Below are positions 29,501 to 36,772 of a stretch of 64,000 bases of DNA, piece after piece. The notes beneath the pieces are model-generated. The model ran no database searches. It had not been told where the DNA came from and saw only the letters and a list, made by a program, of their open reading frames with translations. The stretch's first letter is position 1, and every line of letters starts with the position of its first letter. Origin of the DNA: Candidatus Soleaferrea massiliensis AP7 (GTDB lineage Bacteria; Bacillota; Clostridia; Oscillospirales; Ruminococcaceae); contig NZ_CCYH01000005.1 in NCBI RefSeq assembly GCF_000820765.1, positions 19,504 to 83,503 of the forward strand. The letters are read 5' to 3'. The position numbers and the translations under genes were made by a program.

Positions 29501-30046
29501 GAGCAGTCGATTGCCATGCGCGCATTCTACAAGGATGAAGACATCCAGCTCGTGCCTTACTCCAGCCAGTTCGAGCTTGCGCAGTACAACATGAACACCA
29601 GAAGCGAGCCGTTCACCTGGAGAACCATCACCGTCGAAGCGGACGAAGGCGCATCGGTCAATCTGGACAGCACGACCGCTATGCCGGGCCAGACGGTGGA
29701 CTTCACCGTTTCTGTCAGCGACAGCGCCAAGGAAATCCAGCAGGTCGCTGTGGTATCCGCTCAGGCGGGCACACAGGTGCTCAGCGCAGCGGAAGGCGCT
29801 TACAGCTTCACCATGCCGGATGAGGATGTCGTCCTCAAGGTAAGCCTCAAGGATGCCGAGAGCCAGAACCCCGGCGGAGATACCTCCGAACCGGGCACAA
29901 GCGAACCGGGTTCATCCTCCGGCGGCAGCAACCCGGATAAGGATTCCCCGTTCACCGGCGACAGCCTGCCGCTGATGGTTTTGGTTGTGCTCGTAGCAAT
30001 GGGTGCTGTAACCGTTCTGACGGTCAGAAAAAAACGCGTTAGATAA
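26561..30046 (+). CDS. Cell-wall-anchored GH3 beta-glucosidase with permuted domain order
   Basis: Secreted enzyme of 1161 residues for beta-linked glucose/xylose release. Signal peptide 1-27. The GH3 domains are in reversed order: the alpha/beta sandwich normally found at the C-terminus comes first (about 40-330), then a fibronectin-III-like domain (FGYGLSYTDFDMKVRSVDAD..., 330-470), then the TIM barrel (about 560-870). The nucleophile is Asp818 in LIMTDW. KHYAANNQE and GPSLNIHRDPLCGRNFEYYS are typical GH3 motifs. A beta domain, a Pro/Ser/Gly-rich linker, and a sorting signal (SPFTGD, hydrophobic helix, RKKRVR) end the chain. AAGGAG is 8 bases before the ATG. It is likely controlled by the preceding two-component genes. 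Confidence 0.94.
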   Translation: MKKVNKIVSVLLSASMVMSMSLTANAATTDPTQSQREKDNAALARRVAAQGMVLLEQNADNVLPIGGSSKPVALFGNGAIRTVRGGTGSGDPFNGGLSGGGDPLVNQSERYHVNIYDTFVREGYDVTTGDFLENFAVGYDEELQKSATNPMATFAYPEMQLTEDFVKESAEKTDTAIYVIARNAGEGADRSKTTKTATVNGVQYEVGDYELSQQERENLELVGKNFDKVAVVLNVGGTIDTKFFDEIEGLDTLLLMGQAGQEAGDALYDVVTGAVTPSGKLTTTWAENYSDYPASETFANNDGNIKKETYEEGIYVGYRYFDTFGITPRYEFGYGLSYTDFDMKVRSVDADIDSVTVEVEVTNTGDTYSGKEVVQVYYSAPDSAAAEKAYQELAGFEKTDELAPGQSQILTISYNTKDMAYYNEAKASYMLDKGDYVIRVGNSSRNTEVAGVVSLDADTVTEILSNQMHLPEEENLTEWSKEGETPYTYAGEAQEIADAPVFTLKSADFPAAPNNASAYDDETVNTYTTDPNAQKTQDYENIVQVADKSGSTLLDVYNGKVSMEEYVAQMSLEELADINCGSGWGVANENAPIVGSNSDTIPGAAGETTNKYFVKYGLPAIVVADGPGGIRVKQEYEATNVTTGEAETYYQYCTAWPVSVLRAQTWDVELLYEVGKAYAAELEEMGITIVLGPSLNIHRDPLCGRNFEYYSEDPIISGFMASAVTMGVQSVPGVGACLKHYAANNQESNRNAVDTIVSERVLREIYLKGFEIAVKASQPMSIMTSYNLINGVPAADDYDLCTDLPRGEWGFKGLIMTDWNGGSSTPAISMHGGNDLIMPGGPTRATNIVGGVVDVTPEFDERGQVALKEEPIMGTWTQTVASWGEFTIAADGDKEAAAQLGEGYTASVDEDGSILVNGEPIYRTYKSSWGGPGTFSDPVTTEFASVSEDGKLITYRGTYPENFITLGDVQKSAINNLKIIEQSIAMRAFYKDEDIQLVPYSSQFELAQYNMNTRSEPFTWRTITVEADEGASVNLDSTTAMPGQTVDFTVSVSDSAKEIQQVAVVSAQAGTQVLSAAEGAYSFTMPDEDVVLKVSLKDAESQNPGGDTSEPGTSEPGSSSGGSNPDKDSPFTGDSLPLMVLVVLVAMGAVTVLTVRKKRVR

Positions 30047-30068
30047 TCTTCCTTTTCCATAATACATC

Positions 30069-30102
30069 AGAAAGCCCGAAGCGTTTACGCTTCGGGCTTT
30101 CT
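30069..30102 (+). terminator. Rho-independent terminator of GH3 gene
   Basis: Perfect 15-bp stem (AGAAAGCCCGAAGCG/CGCTTCGGGCTTTCT) with a TTTA loop, 22 bases after the stop, followed by a pyrimidine-rich CTTCTTTT tract. Confidence 0.93.
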
Positions 30103-30217
30103 CTTCTTTTAGCGGGAGGAAGGTTTCTGCGGCTTTAAGATTGCCGGGGAAATACCGGATGATAGAGGATCCGGATGAAGGATAAAACGGATGGACGGGG
30201 AAATCCCACAGCATCGT

Positions 30218-31666
30218 TTACTGGTGTTTGCTCTCCTCCAGAAGCCGCTGCTTAACCTCCCAGAGCCGCCGGGACAGGTCGACATAATAGGTGTGCGGGT
30301 TCTCGAACCGCTTCACCTCGTCCCAGAGCAGGTCAACCTGCTCCAGACAGTATGTCCGGATTTGATCGATCTGCGGGCTGTCATAGACGCGCCTGCCGTT
30401 CAGGAAAACCGGAATCAGCAGTTCCCTCACGGTAAAATCGGTCAGCGTTTTGGTTTTCCAGGTGGCGTTCGGGTCGAAGATGGTGTGCGGCTTGCCTTCC
30501 GGGATGGTTTCGTCGTAGATGCACAGCTCGTCGGCCAGCGCTTTGCCGCTTTCCCGGTCGAACAGCCGGTATACCTTCTTGAAGTGCGGATTGGTGATCT
30601 TCGAGATGTTGTCGCTCACCTTGATTTTCGGCAGGATGACGCCGTCTTCATGTTCCACGGCCACAAGCTTGTAGACCCCGCCGAACACCGGCGCGCTCCT
30701 GGAGGTGATGAGCCGCTCGCCGACGCCGAACAGGTCAATCTGCGCGCCCTGCAGGACCAGATCCCGGACAAGGTATTCGTCCAGGGAGTTGGACGCGACG
30801 ATCCTGCAGCCGGGAAATCCCGCCTCATCGAGCATCCTGCGGGCCTTCTTGGAGAGATAGGAGATGTCGCCGGAATCCAGGCGGATGGCGCAGTCGGTGA
30901 TGCCCAGCGGCGTGAGCACCTCCCGGAACGCGCGGATCGCATTCGGGACACCGCTTTTCAGGGTGTTGTAGGTGTCGACCAGCAGCGTCACACTGTGCGG
31001 GTACAGCTCGCAGTAGGTTTTGAACGCTTCGTATTCAGAATCGAACATCTGAATCCAGGAATGCGCCATTGTGCCGCCGGCCGGCACACCGTACAGCTCG
31101 TCGGTCAGCGTGCAGGAGGTGCCGGAACAGCCGCCGATGTAGGCCGCGCGCGCGCCGACAACCGCGCCGTCCGCGCCCTGCGCGCGCCGCGCGCCGAACT
31201 CCAGGACCGTCCGGCCCTGCGCCGCCCGTACGATCCGGTTTGCCTTGGTGGCGATCAGCGACTGATGGTTTAATGCCAGCAGAACGAAGGTTTCAATCAT
31301 CTGCGCCTCAATGGCCGTGGCACGGACGGTCATCGCCGGCTCGTTCGGGAATACCGGCGTGCCCTCCGGCACGGCATAGATATCGCCCGTAAACCGGAAG
31401 TGCCTTAAGTAATCCAGAAAGGACTCGTCAAACAGCTTTTTAGAACGGAGATAGGCGATGTCCTGTTCATCAAAGTGCAGCTGTTCGATGTAATCGATGA
31501 CCTGCTGGAGTCCGGCGGAAATCGCAAAGCCACCGCCGTCCGGCACCGAACGGAAGAACACATCGAAGTAGGTGGTGCGTTTATAAAAACCGTTTTTAAA
31601 GTATCCGTTGCACATGGTCAATTCATAGAAGTCGCAGAGCATCGACAGATTTTCACGTTGCATCAT
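30218..31666 (-). CDS. pncB: Nicotinate phosphoribosyltransferase
   Basis: Converts nicotinate and PRPP to nicotinate mononucleotide in NAD salvage. The 482-residue length and the N-terminal MLCDFYELTMCNGYFKNGF fit the family. VLEFGARRAQGADGAVVGAR carries the region with the catalytic loop, and AIRLDSGDISYLSKKARRML is the PRPP-binding signature. ATG 31666 is 7 bases from AAGGA; another ATG follows immediately, and the frame extends to 31711 without a ribosome binding site. The nicotinamidase and Nudix genes lie upstream on the same strand, so the three form an NAD salvage and turnover unit. The Nudix to pncB gap is filled by a tandem repeat. Confidence 0.95.
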   Translation of the reverse strand: MMQRENLSMLCDFYELTMCNGYFKNGFYKRTTYFDVFFRSVPDGGGFAISAGLQQVIDYIEQLHFDEQDIAYLRSKKLFDESFLDYLRHFRFTGDIYAVPEGTPVFPNEPAMTVRATAIEAQMIETFVLLALNHQSLIATKANRIVRAAQGRTVLEFGARRAQGADGAVVGARAAYIGGCSGTSCTLTDELYGVPAGGTMAHSWIQMFDSEYEAFKTYCELYPHSVTLLVDTYNTLKSGVPNAIRAFREVLTPLGITDCAIRLDSGDISYLSKKARRMLDEAGFPGCRIVASNSLDEYLVRDLVLQGAQIDLFGVGERLITSRSAPVFGGVYKLVAVEHEDGVILPKIKVSDNISKITNPHFKKVYRLFDRESGKALADELCIYDETIPEGKPHTIFDPNATWKTKTLTDFTVRELLIPVFLNGRRVYDSPQIDQIRTYCLEQVDLLWDEVKRFENPHTYYVDLSRRLWEVKQRLLEESKHQ

Positions 31667-31680
31667 TTGAACATCCTTTC

Positions 31681-31914
31681 TGTATGTGAGGTGAACAGTT
31701 CTGTCTGCCACACCATCCTTCTTGTGTAGGATGAATGGTTCAGACTGCTACGCCGTCCTTCTTGTGTGTGGACGAACAGTTTTGTCTGCCGCATCATCCT
31801 TCTTGTGTAGGGCGAACGGTTCTGTCTGCCGCGCCGTCCTTCCAGTGTGTGGACAATCAGTTCAGACTGCCACGCCATCCTTCCTGTGTGCAGGACGAGC
31901 GGTTCTAACGATCG
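31681..31914. repeat. About 41-bp tandem repeat, five to six degenerate copies
   Basis: Units of 40-42 bases start near 31681, 31723, 31763, 31804 and 31845, with a decayed sixth unit to about 31914. Each has GTTCTGTCTGCC or GTTCAGACTGCC followed by CCNTCCTTC and TGTGTGNGG. The TCTGTC and CAGAC variants alternate. A minus-strand frame of 85 codons runs through it, but its periodicity is that of the repeat, and I regard it as non-coding. It occupies the 5' region of pncB. Confidence 0.85.
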
Positions 31915-31916
31915 AA

Positions 31917-32567
31917 TCAACCATCCTTTAAATGAACCGGGCCGTTTTGGGTTTCCGATGATTCCTGCTGTAACCGCAGCAGGCCGCTCAGGATGATCTT
32001 CGCGTGGTCAAACGCAAGCCCGCTGCAGTCAAGAATCTTGATGTCGTGCTTCCATCCGCAGAGCGTTTGACAGCTGTGTACCGATAGAGTGGCCGACAGC
32101 TCAGTGCCGTCACTGCGCAGTGTCAGAAAGGCGCGGTTCGCCTTCATCCGGCAGCCGACGGAGAACCATTGGGCGTCCGCCGCGTCGTCGTCCGCCGCCG
32201 GATGGATGTTCGACCGGTCAACTACCGCGATGTACGCCTGTGTGATCACCCAGGTGCGCGGATCGCGTCCCGGGTCGCTGAACATGCCGAGCTGAACGAG
32301 CGGCAGCCCCGTTATATGGGTTTCCTCCAGAAGCTCCCGGGCGGCGGCTTCATCCACGCTTTCATCCGGGTTCGCGAAGCCTCCCGGCAGCGCCCAGCTT
32401 CCGAGGTGCGGATGCCCGCCGCGCCGGATCAGCAGAAGCCGCGGCAGCGTTTCGCCAAGCGCGAAGACCAGGATGTCCGCCGTAACCGAAGGGCGCGGAT
32501 AATCGCCCGGCTGGTAGCGTTCAAGAAATTCCTTTTCAGTCAGTCCGTTTTTATCCCGCAATACCAT
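31917..32567 (-). CDS. Nudix hydrolase
   Basis: A 216-residue hydrolase for nucleoside diphosphate-linked compounds. The Nudix box GGFANPDESVDEAAARELLE continuing ETHI (about residues 61-84) has the Gx5Ex7REUxEExGU pattern with the final Gly replaced. The N-terminal TADILVFALGETLPRLLLIR and the surrounding sequence resemble ADP-ribose pyrophosphatase-type proteins. It lies four bases downstream of the nicotinamidase stop and upstream of pncB, so ADP-ribose or NAD-related substrates are a reasonable guess. The GGGAGG ribosome binding site overlaps the end of the nicotinamidase gene. No DNA-binding NrtR domain is evident. Confidence 0.9.
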   Translation of the reverse strand: MVLRDKNGLTEKEFLERYQPGDYPRPSVTADILVFALGETLPRLLLIRRGGHPHLGSWALPGGFANPDESVDEAAARELLEETHITGLPLVQLGMFSDPGRDPRTWVITQAYIAVVDRSNIHPAADDDAADAQWFSVGCRMKANRAFLTLRSDGTELSATLSVHSCQTLCGWKHDIKILDCSGLAFDHAKIILSGLLRLQQESSETQNGPVHLKDG

Positions 32568-32571
32568 GTCT

Positions 32572-33099
32572 TTACCTCCCTGTGACCTGAATCTGCATGC
32601 CGGCCATCACATCCAGCGCCGCTTGGTGCAGCGCCCGGTCGCTGCCCGCGGTGCAGGATGCATCCACCTGCACCGGCGTCTGCGGCTGCGCGGTCTTGGC
32701 GAGCACCGCGTTGGAGATCACGCAGATGTTCGACACAACCCCCACAAGCTCGATGCTTTCATAGGGTGTTGCTTTGAGATGTTCATATAACGCCCCGGAC
32801 CCGAAGACATCCTTGTAGAAGCACGGGTCTTCTTCCTGCATCAAATCGGCGATCTGGCCGTACAGCCGGTGTCCGTCGGTTGAGCGGATGCAGTGCTCGA
32901 CCGGCAGATACCGTCCCTCCTGTGTGCTGAGATAATCCTCATTATGTGTGTCAAAGGTAAAGAGCACCGCGCCGCCGTCCGCGCGGTACTGCCGGATTTT
33001 CTGAGCGATTCGCGGCTCCAGTGCGGCCGCTTCGGGAAACCCGAGAGACCCGGTCACAAAGTCATTTTGATAATCCACAACAATCAGGCATCGTTTCAT
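32572..33099 (-). CDS. pncA: Nicotinamidase (isochorismatase family)
   Basis: Hydrolyses nicotinamide to nicotinate. 175 residues. The catalytic triad is visible: Asp in VVDYQNDF (about residue 9), Lys in CFYKDVFGSG (about 96) and Cys in VGVVSNICVISNA (about 130). Metal-site and substrate segments FTFDTHNEDYLSTQEGRYLP and EHC match nicotinamidases more closely than general cysteine hydrolases. ATG 33099 has AGGAG 7 bases upstream. It is first in the pncA-nudix-pncB order, directly supplying the pncB substrate. Confidence 0.92.
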   Translation of the reverse strand: MKRCLIVVDYQNDFVTGSLGFPEAAALEPRIAQKIRQYRADGGAVLFTFDTHNEDYLSTQEGRYLPVEHCIRSTDGHRLYGQIADLMQEEDPCFYKDVFGSGALYEHLKATPYESIELVGVVSNICVISNAVLAKTAQPQTPVQVDASCTAGSDRALHQAALDVMAGMQIQVTGR

Positions 33100-33304
33100 G
33101 GGATGTCTCCTTTCTAAAGCCAGTCCGCCAAAATGGCGGAGCAAACAGGTGTATGTACCATCGATCCGATGGCCTTACAGGAATATCGGATGTCTTCCAT
33201 AAAGGACAGTCTGCTTAGTATTTCCATTTTACAGGAAAAGTTTCATGCGGCGCATTATTTTCTGCGGTTTCAACGCTGGATATCCCCGCCTATAGCAGGC
33301 TTCA

Positions 33305-33982
33305 TCACACCTCGTCGAGCTGCCGCAGAAGTGTAAAGTGATTCCGCTCAAACCTTAAAACCCCTTCGTCCCGCAGCTTGCACAGCTCATTGGACATCGC
33401 GCTGCGGTCAACCGAGAGGTAATCGGCAAGCTGCTGCCGGTTGTACGGGATGTCAAACACCGGACTTCCCTGGCGCAGCGACTGCGCGGACAGGTAGGAC
33501 AGCAGCTTTTCCCGCGTCGTGCGCCGGGACATATGGGTCATCTTTTCGTTCATCGCCAGATTTTTGGCAGCCATAACCGACAGCAGGTTTCGTATCAGCC
33601 TTGCGTGAAATACGCAGGAGGAGCTGCAGGTCGTGAGTACCCGCCGCACATCCAGAAATAGGACCTCCGCCGGAACGGCCGCCGTCACGCTGACGCTGAG
33701 CAGGGCGTCCGGAACGCAGGCGTAGGTTTCGGCGAACAGCTCCCCCGGCCCCGCCACGGTCAGGATGTTTCGATTTCCCCAGAAATCCTCCTTGCTGACA
33801 TGGATGCTTCCGGAAAGCACCATGCCGACCGTGTCCACCGCGTCGCCGAACCGCAGTATCTGTTCATTTTTTTCATAATATGCGGTGCGCGCGGACAGGC
33901 ATTCCAGCATCGACAGCGCCTCCGTTTCCGTGATGCCGCTGAACAGCCGCGAACTGCTGATGACCGGCAAATATTCTTTCAT
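33305..33982 (-). CDS. Crp/Fnr-family regulator, probable HcpR-like
   Basis: A 225-residue regulator with an N-terminal cyclic-nucleotide-binding-like beta roll (about 15-125; GMVLSGSIHVSKEDFWGNRN), a dimer helix and a C-terminal winged helix (YNRQQLADYLSVDRSAMSNELCKLRDEGVL). It has no N-terminal Fe-S cysteine cluster as in Fnr. The isolated Cys residues near 120 are TTCSSSC. It is transcribed divergently from hcp, the arrangement seen for HcpR and other regulators that induce Hcp under nitrosative stress; the functional link is inference. Two palindromes occupy the shared promoter region. AGGAG precedes the ATG. Confidence 0.85.
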   Translation of the reverse strand: MKEYLPVISSSRLFSGITETEALSMLECLSARTAYYEKNEQILRFGDAVDTVGMVLSGSIHVSKEDFWGNRNILTVAGPGELFAETYACVPDALLSVSVTAAVPAEVLFLDVRRVLTTCSSSCVFHARLIRNLLSVMAAKNLAMNEKMTHMSRRTTREKLLSYLSAQSLRQGSPVFDIPYNRQQLADYLSVDRSAMSNELCKLRDEGVLRFERNHFTLLRQLDEV

Positions 33983-34002
33983 AAAACCATCTCCTGTTGG
34001 TT

Positions 34003-34019
34003 ATACAACCGATTTGTAT
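34003..34019. promoter_or_regulatory. Palindrome ATACAA-CCGAT-TTGTAT
   Basis: Perfect 6-bp arms with a 5-base centre in the crp/fnr-hcp intergenic region. Size and symmetry suit a Crp/Fnr dimer site. Confidence 0.6.
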
Positions 34020-34024
34020 CAAAT

Positions 34025-34037
34025 ATTGTATTACAAT
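34025..34037. promoter_or_regulatory. Palindrome ATTGTA-T-TACAAT
   Basis: Second perfect palindrome five bases beyond the first, sharing the TTGTA/TACAA core. TACAAT may also serve as a -10 box. Confidence 0.55.
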
Positions 34038-34110
34038 GATGCCATAGAGTCAAGAAAATCATACCGTTTGACAGGAAAAATCTTTTATGAATGGCAGGAG
34101 GAAGATCGAT

Positions 34111-35703
34111 ATGGCAAATGAAATGTTTTGTTTCCAGTGTGAACAGACAGCGGGCTGTCACGGATGTACAGGCAAGGCGGGCGTCTGCGGGAAGGACGCC
34201 GGCACATCGAAGCTGCAGGACGAACTGACCGGCGCGCTGGTATCCCTCGCGCGGGCTGTGGATGGCAGCATCCCGACGGAGAGTACGCATCGCGCCATGA
34301 TAGAAGGGCTGTTTACCACCCTCACCAATGTCAGCTTCAGCGATGGAGCGGTCAAACAGCAGACCGAAACCGTCCGCCTGGAGCGGGACCGGCTGATTCC
34401 GCGGTGCGGCGGCTGCATGTCAAGATGCAGCCGGAACGACGAATACGACCTCGGATTCCTCTGGAATGCCGATGAGGATATCCGCTCTCTCAAGTCGCTG
34501 ATCCTGTTCGGCCTGCGCGGCATGGCGGCCTATGCCTACCATGCAATGGTGCTGGGCTACACCGATGAGACGGTGAACGCCTTCTTCTATGAAGGGATGT
34601 TTGCGGTCGGCGAGGACTGGGGGATGGATGAGCTGCTGCCGGTTGTGATGAAGCTTGGAGCGGTCAATCTCAAATGCATGGCGTTGCTGGATAAAGCCAA
34701 TACCGAAACCTACGGCGACCCCTCCCCGGTTACCGTGCCGCTTGCTGTCCAGGAAGGGCCGTTTATCGTGGTGTCGGGCCATGACCTGCGGGATTTGCAG
34801 CTGCTGCTTCAGCAGACCGAAGACAAAGGGATCAACATTTACACGCATGGGGAGATGCTGCCGGCCCATGCGTACCCGAAGCTCAGGGCGTATCCCCATC
34901 TCAAGGGCAATTTTGGAACGGCATGGCAGAACCAGCAGAAGGAATTTGAATCGCTTCCGGCGCCGGTTCTGTTCACGACCAACTGCCTGATGCCCCCGAA
35001 GGAGAGCTATGCCGACCGCGTATTTACAACCGAGGTTGTGTCCTATCCCGGCATTGTGCACATCGGGGAGGATAAGGATTTCACGCCGGTCATTGAAAAG
35101 GCGCTGGAGCTGGGCGGATTCCAAGAGAGAACCGCGTTCTTCGGCATCAACGGAGGTGCGCAGGTGACCACCGGCTTCGGACACAAGGCGATCCTTTCAG
35201 CCGCCGGACAGGTGGCCGATGCGGTGAAAGCGGGCAAGATCCGGCATTTCTTCCTGGTCGCGGGCTGCGACGGCGCAAGGCCGGGAAGGAACTACTACAC
35301 CGAATTCGTGAAGCAGTCGCCGCCCGATACGGTGATTCTGACGCTGGCCTGCGGAAAATACCGCTTCAACGACCTGGAGCTCGGCGAGATCGGCGGCCTG
35401 CCGCGCCTGATGGACATGGGCCAATGCAACGACGCCTACGGCGCGATTCAGGTGGCGGCCGCCCTCGCGAACGCCTTCGGCTGCGGGTTGAACGAGCTGC
35501 CGCTCTCGATGGTGCTGTCCTGGTACGAGCAGAAAGCGGTCTGCATCCTGCTGACGCTGCTGCATCTGGGCATCAAAAACATCCGGCTCGGCCCGTCGCT
35601 GCCGGCCTTCCTTTCGCCGAAGGTGCTGCGGTTTCTGGTGGAACAGTACGGCATCGCGCCAATCACCACGCCGGAACAGGATTTGCAGGTGCTGCTGCGT
35701 TGA
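34111..35703 (+). CDS. hcp: Hybrid cluster protein (hydroxylamine/NO reductase)
   Basis: Fe-S protein of 530 residues that reduces hydroxylamine in vitro and nitric oxide in vivo in characterised relatives. The N-terminal cysteine motif MFCFQCEQTAGCHGCTGKAG (continuing VCGK) binds the first cluster. Hybrid-cluster ligand regions are visible in SGHDLRDL, HGEMLPAHAYP, TTNCLMPP, AGCDGARPGRNYY and LACGKYRFN. The short N-terminal spacing and overall length fit the anaerobe-type Hcp. ATG 34111 is 9 bases from AGGAGG and gives the family's usual MANEMFCFQC start; the frame opens eight codons earlier. Divergent from a Crp/Fnr regulator and followed by a strong terminator. Confidence 0.96.
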   Translation: MANEMFCFQCEQTAGCHGCTGKAGVCGKDAGTSKLQDELTGALVSLARAVDGSIPTESTHRAMIEGLFTTLTNVSFSDGAVKQQTETVRLERDRLIPRCGGCMSRCSRNDEYDLGFLWNADEDIRSLKSLILFGLRGMAAYAYHAMVLGYTDETVNAFFYEGMFAVGEDWGMDELLPVVMKLGAVNLKCMALLDKANTETYGDPSPVTVPLAVQEGPFIVVSGHDLRDLQLLLQQTEDKGINIYTHGEMLPAHAYPKLRAYPHLKGNFGTAWQNQQKEFESLPAPVLFTTNCLMPPKESYADRVFTTEVVSYPGIVHIGEDKDFTPVIEKALELGGFQERTAFFGINGGAQVTTGFGHKAILSAAGQVADAVKAGKIRHFFLVAGCDGARPGRNYYTEFVKQSPPDTVILTLACGKYRFNDLELGEIGGLPRLMDMGQCNDAYGAIQVAAALANAFGCGLNELPLSMVLSWYEQKAVCILLTLLHLGIKNIRLGPSLPAFLSPKVLRFLVEQYGIAPITTPEQDLQVLLR

Positions 35704-35795
35704 GCGGAGGTTGTCCGGTTTGTCCCGTTCCCCGCGAAAAAGGATAAAGAAACTGGGAAACAGCTGTTCTGCTGATAAGAATACAACTGAGACTG

Positions 35796-35825
35796 AGGAG
35801 CCGGCCTTAAGGCCGGCTCCTTTTC
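35796..35825 (+). terminator. Rho-independent terminator of hcp
   Basis: 11-bp stem AGGAGCCGGCC/GGCCGGCTCCT with TTAA loop, followed by TTTT. Confidence 0.95.
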
Positions 35826-36202
35826 CATGTCTGTTAACCTGTCTGCGCGTTCATTTGAGATGGATCATAGGCAGGACTAAGAGATATGCACAGGTTTTAT
35901 CCAAAACAGGCTTTATCCAAAGCCGTGAAAAAGAGGCGGGGTTCTGTGGAAGCGTTTTTTCTGTAATTGATATGGAACTCGATAAACCGGTTGGATTGAT
36001 ATCCATCTAATGTTTATGGATAGCCTGTTGACCCGGTTATACAATATGCAACGGGGCGGATAAGCGCAAACTGCCGCGTTGTGCTGCATAACAGGCCGGT
36101 GAAAGCTATAGTTTTTCCATATTCCCGTAACATTGTAAGGGCACAACAACATATTTTTACTTATTTTTCATATTTACAAATGCACTTTTCCGGGTCGATT
36201 GT
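35826..36202. other. Intergenic region, no gene recognised
   Basis: First part of a long gap between hcp and the polymer cluster. AT-rich, only short frames with no motifs or ribosome binding sites. Confidence 0.45.
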
Positions 36203-36231
36203 TTGACAAAACAGTCACTGCATGTTACAAT
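36203..36231 (+). promoter_or_regulatory. Strong SigA-type promoter without obvious gene
   Basis: TTGACA (36203-36208), 17-base spacer, TACAAT (36226-36231). The nearest coding start on this strand is 540 bases away. Confidence 0.7.
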
Positions 36232-36237
36232 TTAAAG

Positions 36238-36318
36238 AAACATACGGTTTTATCGCGATCAGGCTTGTTTGTCCATTTTTTCTGTATATCTTCTGAAGAC
36301 GGACAAGGGCCTTTTTTC
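36238..36318 (+). ncRNA. Possible small RNA or leader transcript
   Basis: The region just after the 36203 promoter ends in an imperfect stem (AGGCTTGTTTGTCC at 36261-36274 against GGACAAGGGCCT at 36301-36312) followed by six T residues. Promoter plus terminator about 80 bases apart with no reading frame suggests an orphan small transcript. Alternatively it is an attenuated leader of the tar-like cluster. No known RNA family was recognised. Confidence 0.35.
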
Positions 36319-36772
36319 GCTTTGTACGGCGTTTCAGCGTGTGCAGCGGTATCCGGAAATCAGACTGCTCCTATGCGGCAGAAACGCGTTTGGCAGTGTC
36401 TGTACAGCACTCCGCCGCCGTAAAAAGATAAAATCGGTATTGACAGGGATAATGGATAAGACAGATTTTCATAAGCAGGGCGCGCTGTTAAAAAGGATGG
36501 CGGCGTTTCTGCTGTAAAGTCTGATGGAGATGGGTGGCCGGCGGCCTTTTGAGAAATGATAAAGCAAAAGTATTGTGAACGATAAGTGAATGAATGTCTG
36601 CGCTGCGTTTCACCCCAATGCTTGGAGCTTTATCATTTTGTGCCGTTTGGACCTGTTCGGCGGCTGTCGAATCGAATGTCGGCCGGCCGCGGCATGTGTC
36701 CGCAACCGCGACTGAACGGCGGGGAAGTGGATATAATAAAGGTAAAATATAAGGATGTACGGAGGAAACGTC
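36319..36772. other. Intergenic region upstream of polymer cluster
   Basis: No gene recognised. GATATAAT near 36730 could be a -10 box for the cluster, but lacks a good -35 partner. Confidence 0.4.

Noticed and set aside
31681..31914. Tandem repeat as a CRISPR array
   Set aside because: Units are contiguous and degenerate, with no conserved-repeat/unique-spacer pattern, and no cas genes are nearby.
31663..31920. 85-codon minus-strand frame through the tandem repeat
   Set aside because: Its repetitive sequence follows the DNA repeat, unit lengths vary by non-multiples of three, and no ribosome binding site is present.
30218..33099. NrtR-type regulator in the NAD salvage operon
   Set aside because: The Nudix protein's extra C-terminal region shows no winged-helix pattern and no operator-like palindrome is obvious, so I call it only a Nudix hydrolase.
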